A stretch of 5,578 nt of DNA, taken from Synergistaceae bacterium (lineage in GTDB: Bacteria; Synergistota; Synergistia; Synergistales; Synergistaceae). Every line of letters starts with the position of its first letter. Positions within the stretch are counted from its first letter, which is position 1. Positions 5,475 to 5,578 of this stretch are shown here, in pieces. Made by a program: the position numbers and the translations under genes. The stretch spans positions 1 through 5,578 of the forward strand of contig JAAYHA010000127.1 in the NCBI GenBank assembly GCA_012727545.1, written 5' to 3'. The notes beneath the pieces were generated by a model. That model was not told the origin of the DNA. It saw only the letters and a list, made by a program, of their open reading frames with translations, and made no database searches.

Positions 5475-5578
5475 CTTTAAGATCTATGGGTCAATTCTCC
5501 GCAGCCAAAAGCTGCAATTCTCCGAACCTTCCCCTTGCCCTCTACAACTGCTTAGCCATTGCTCAGCAACGCTCAGCC
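5452..5578. repeat. Terminal direct repeat, right copy (circular-closure overlap)
   Basis: Identical to bases 1-127. Its left edge falls on the first loop base of the 5437-5472 hairpin, so the complete palindrome exists only at this end and at the joined circle. Base 128 onward would follow base 5578 in the closed molecule. See the left copy for interpretation. Confidence 0.97.

Larger units (their letters stand above)
5331..5578. other. Non-coding, repeat-rich right flank
   Basis: No gene is supported after the terminator. The plus frame of dctM stays open from its stop to 5480, and a minus-strand frame without a start codon covers the same ground, but neither has a ribosome binding site or a start that would give a sensible protein. 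The segment contains the nested repeats at 5395-5474 and, from 5452, the right copy of the terminal repeat. In a circular molecule it continues directly into bases 128-238. Confidence 0.7.

Noticed and set aside
5247..5480. The dctM frame stays open for 77 codons past its stop, suggesting readthrough or a split gene
   Set aside because: DctM already has full family length at 436 residues. The extension crosses an intrinsic terminator, has no early start codon and shows no recognisable domain.
1..5578. CRISPR array, tRNA, rRNA or riboswitch
   Set aside because: No regular repeat-spacer pattern, no cloverleaf or rRNA-like segment, and the roughly 50-nt operon leader is too short and AT-rich for a known riboswitch class that I can recognise.

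Overview
The window holds one compact plus-strand operon. A RocB-like M20 metallopeptidase is followed by a complete tripartite TRAP transporter: a DctP-type periplasmic binding protein, a DctQ-type small membrane subunit and a DctM-type large permease. A well-formed sigma70-type promoter lies upstream (TTGACA, 17 bp, TACAAT, at 393-421). A strong intrinsic terminator lies downstream (5284-5329). All four genes are intact, start from good ribosome binding sites and end in stop codons.

Layout: 1-238 is GC-richer (about 53%), C-skewed and non-coding, with short repeats phased at 10-11 bp. 239-476 is extremely AT-rich (about 17% GC) and carries the promoter and leader. 477-2114 is the peptidase. 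2115-2290 is an intercistronic stretch with two hairpins. 2291-3304 is dctP. A perfect 12-bp hairpin sits at 3316-3343. 3369-3923 is dctQ (TTG start), and 3936-5246 is dctM. After the terminator, 5331-5578 is again non-coding, with nested inverted and direct repeats.

Bases 1-127 are identical to bases 5452-5578. The record therefore closes on itself as a 5451-bp unit. The 127-bp length equals a common maximum de Bruijn k-mer, so this is probably assembler overlap on a circular path and not a biological repeat of that exact length. No replication, mobilisation, recombination or partition gene is present. The circle could be a real small element, an excised or tandemly amplified chromosomal segment, or a loop created by a dispersed repeat at the junction. 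The sequence alone cannot decide.

Organism: the binding protein has an ordinary Sec signal ending AQA and no lipobox, which implies a periplasm and so a diderm. The proteins are cysteine-rich, the ribosome binding sites are strong, and amino-acid or organic-acid scavenging is implied. These fit an anaerobic amino-acid fermenter, with Synergistota as first guess and diderm Firmicutes (Negativicutes) as alternative. This is inference, not a database match.

Joint role (inference): the TRAP system would use an ion gradient, typically sodium, to import a carboxylate-bearing solute, and the cytoplasmic M20 enzyme would hydrolyse it or a product, perhaps a peptide or N-substituted amino acid. The genes belong to known families; the less explained part of the window is the repeat-rich junction.
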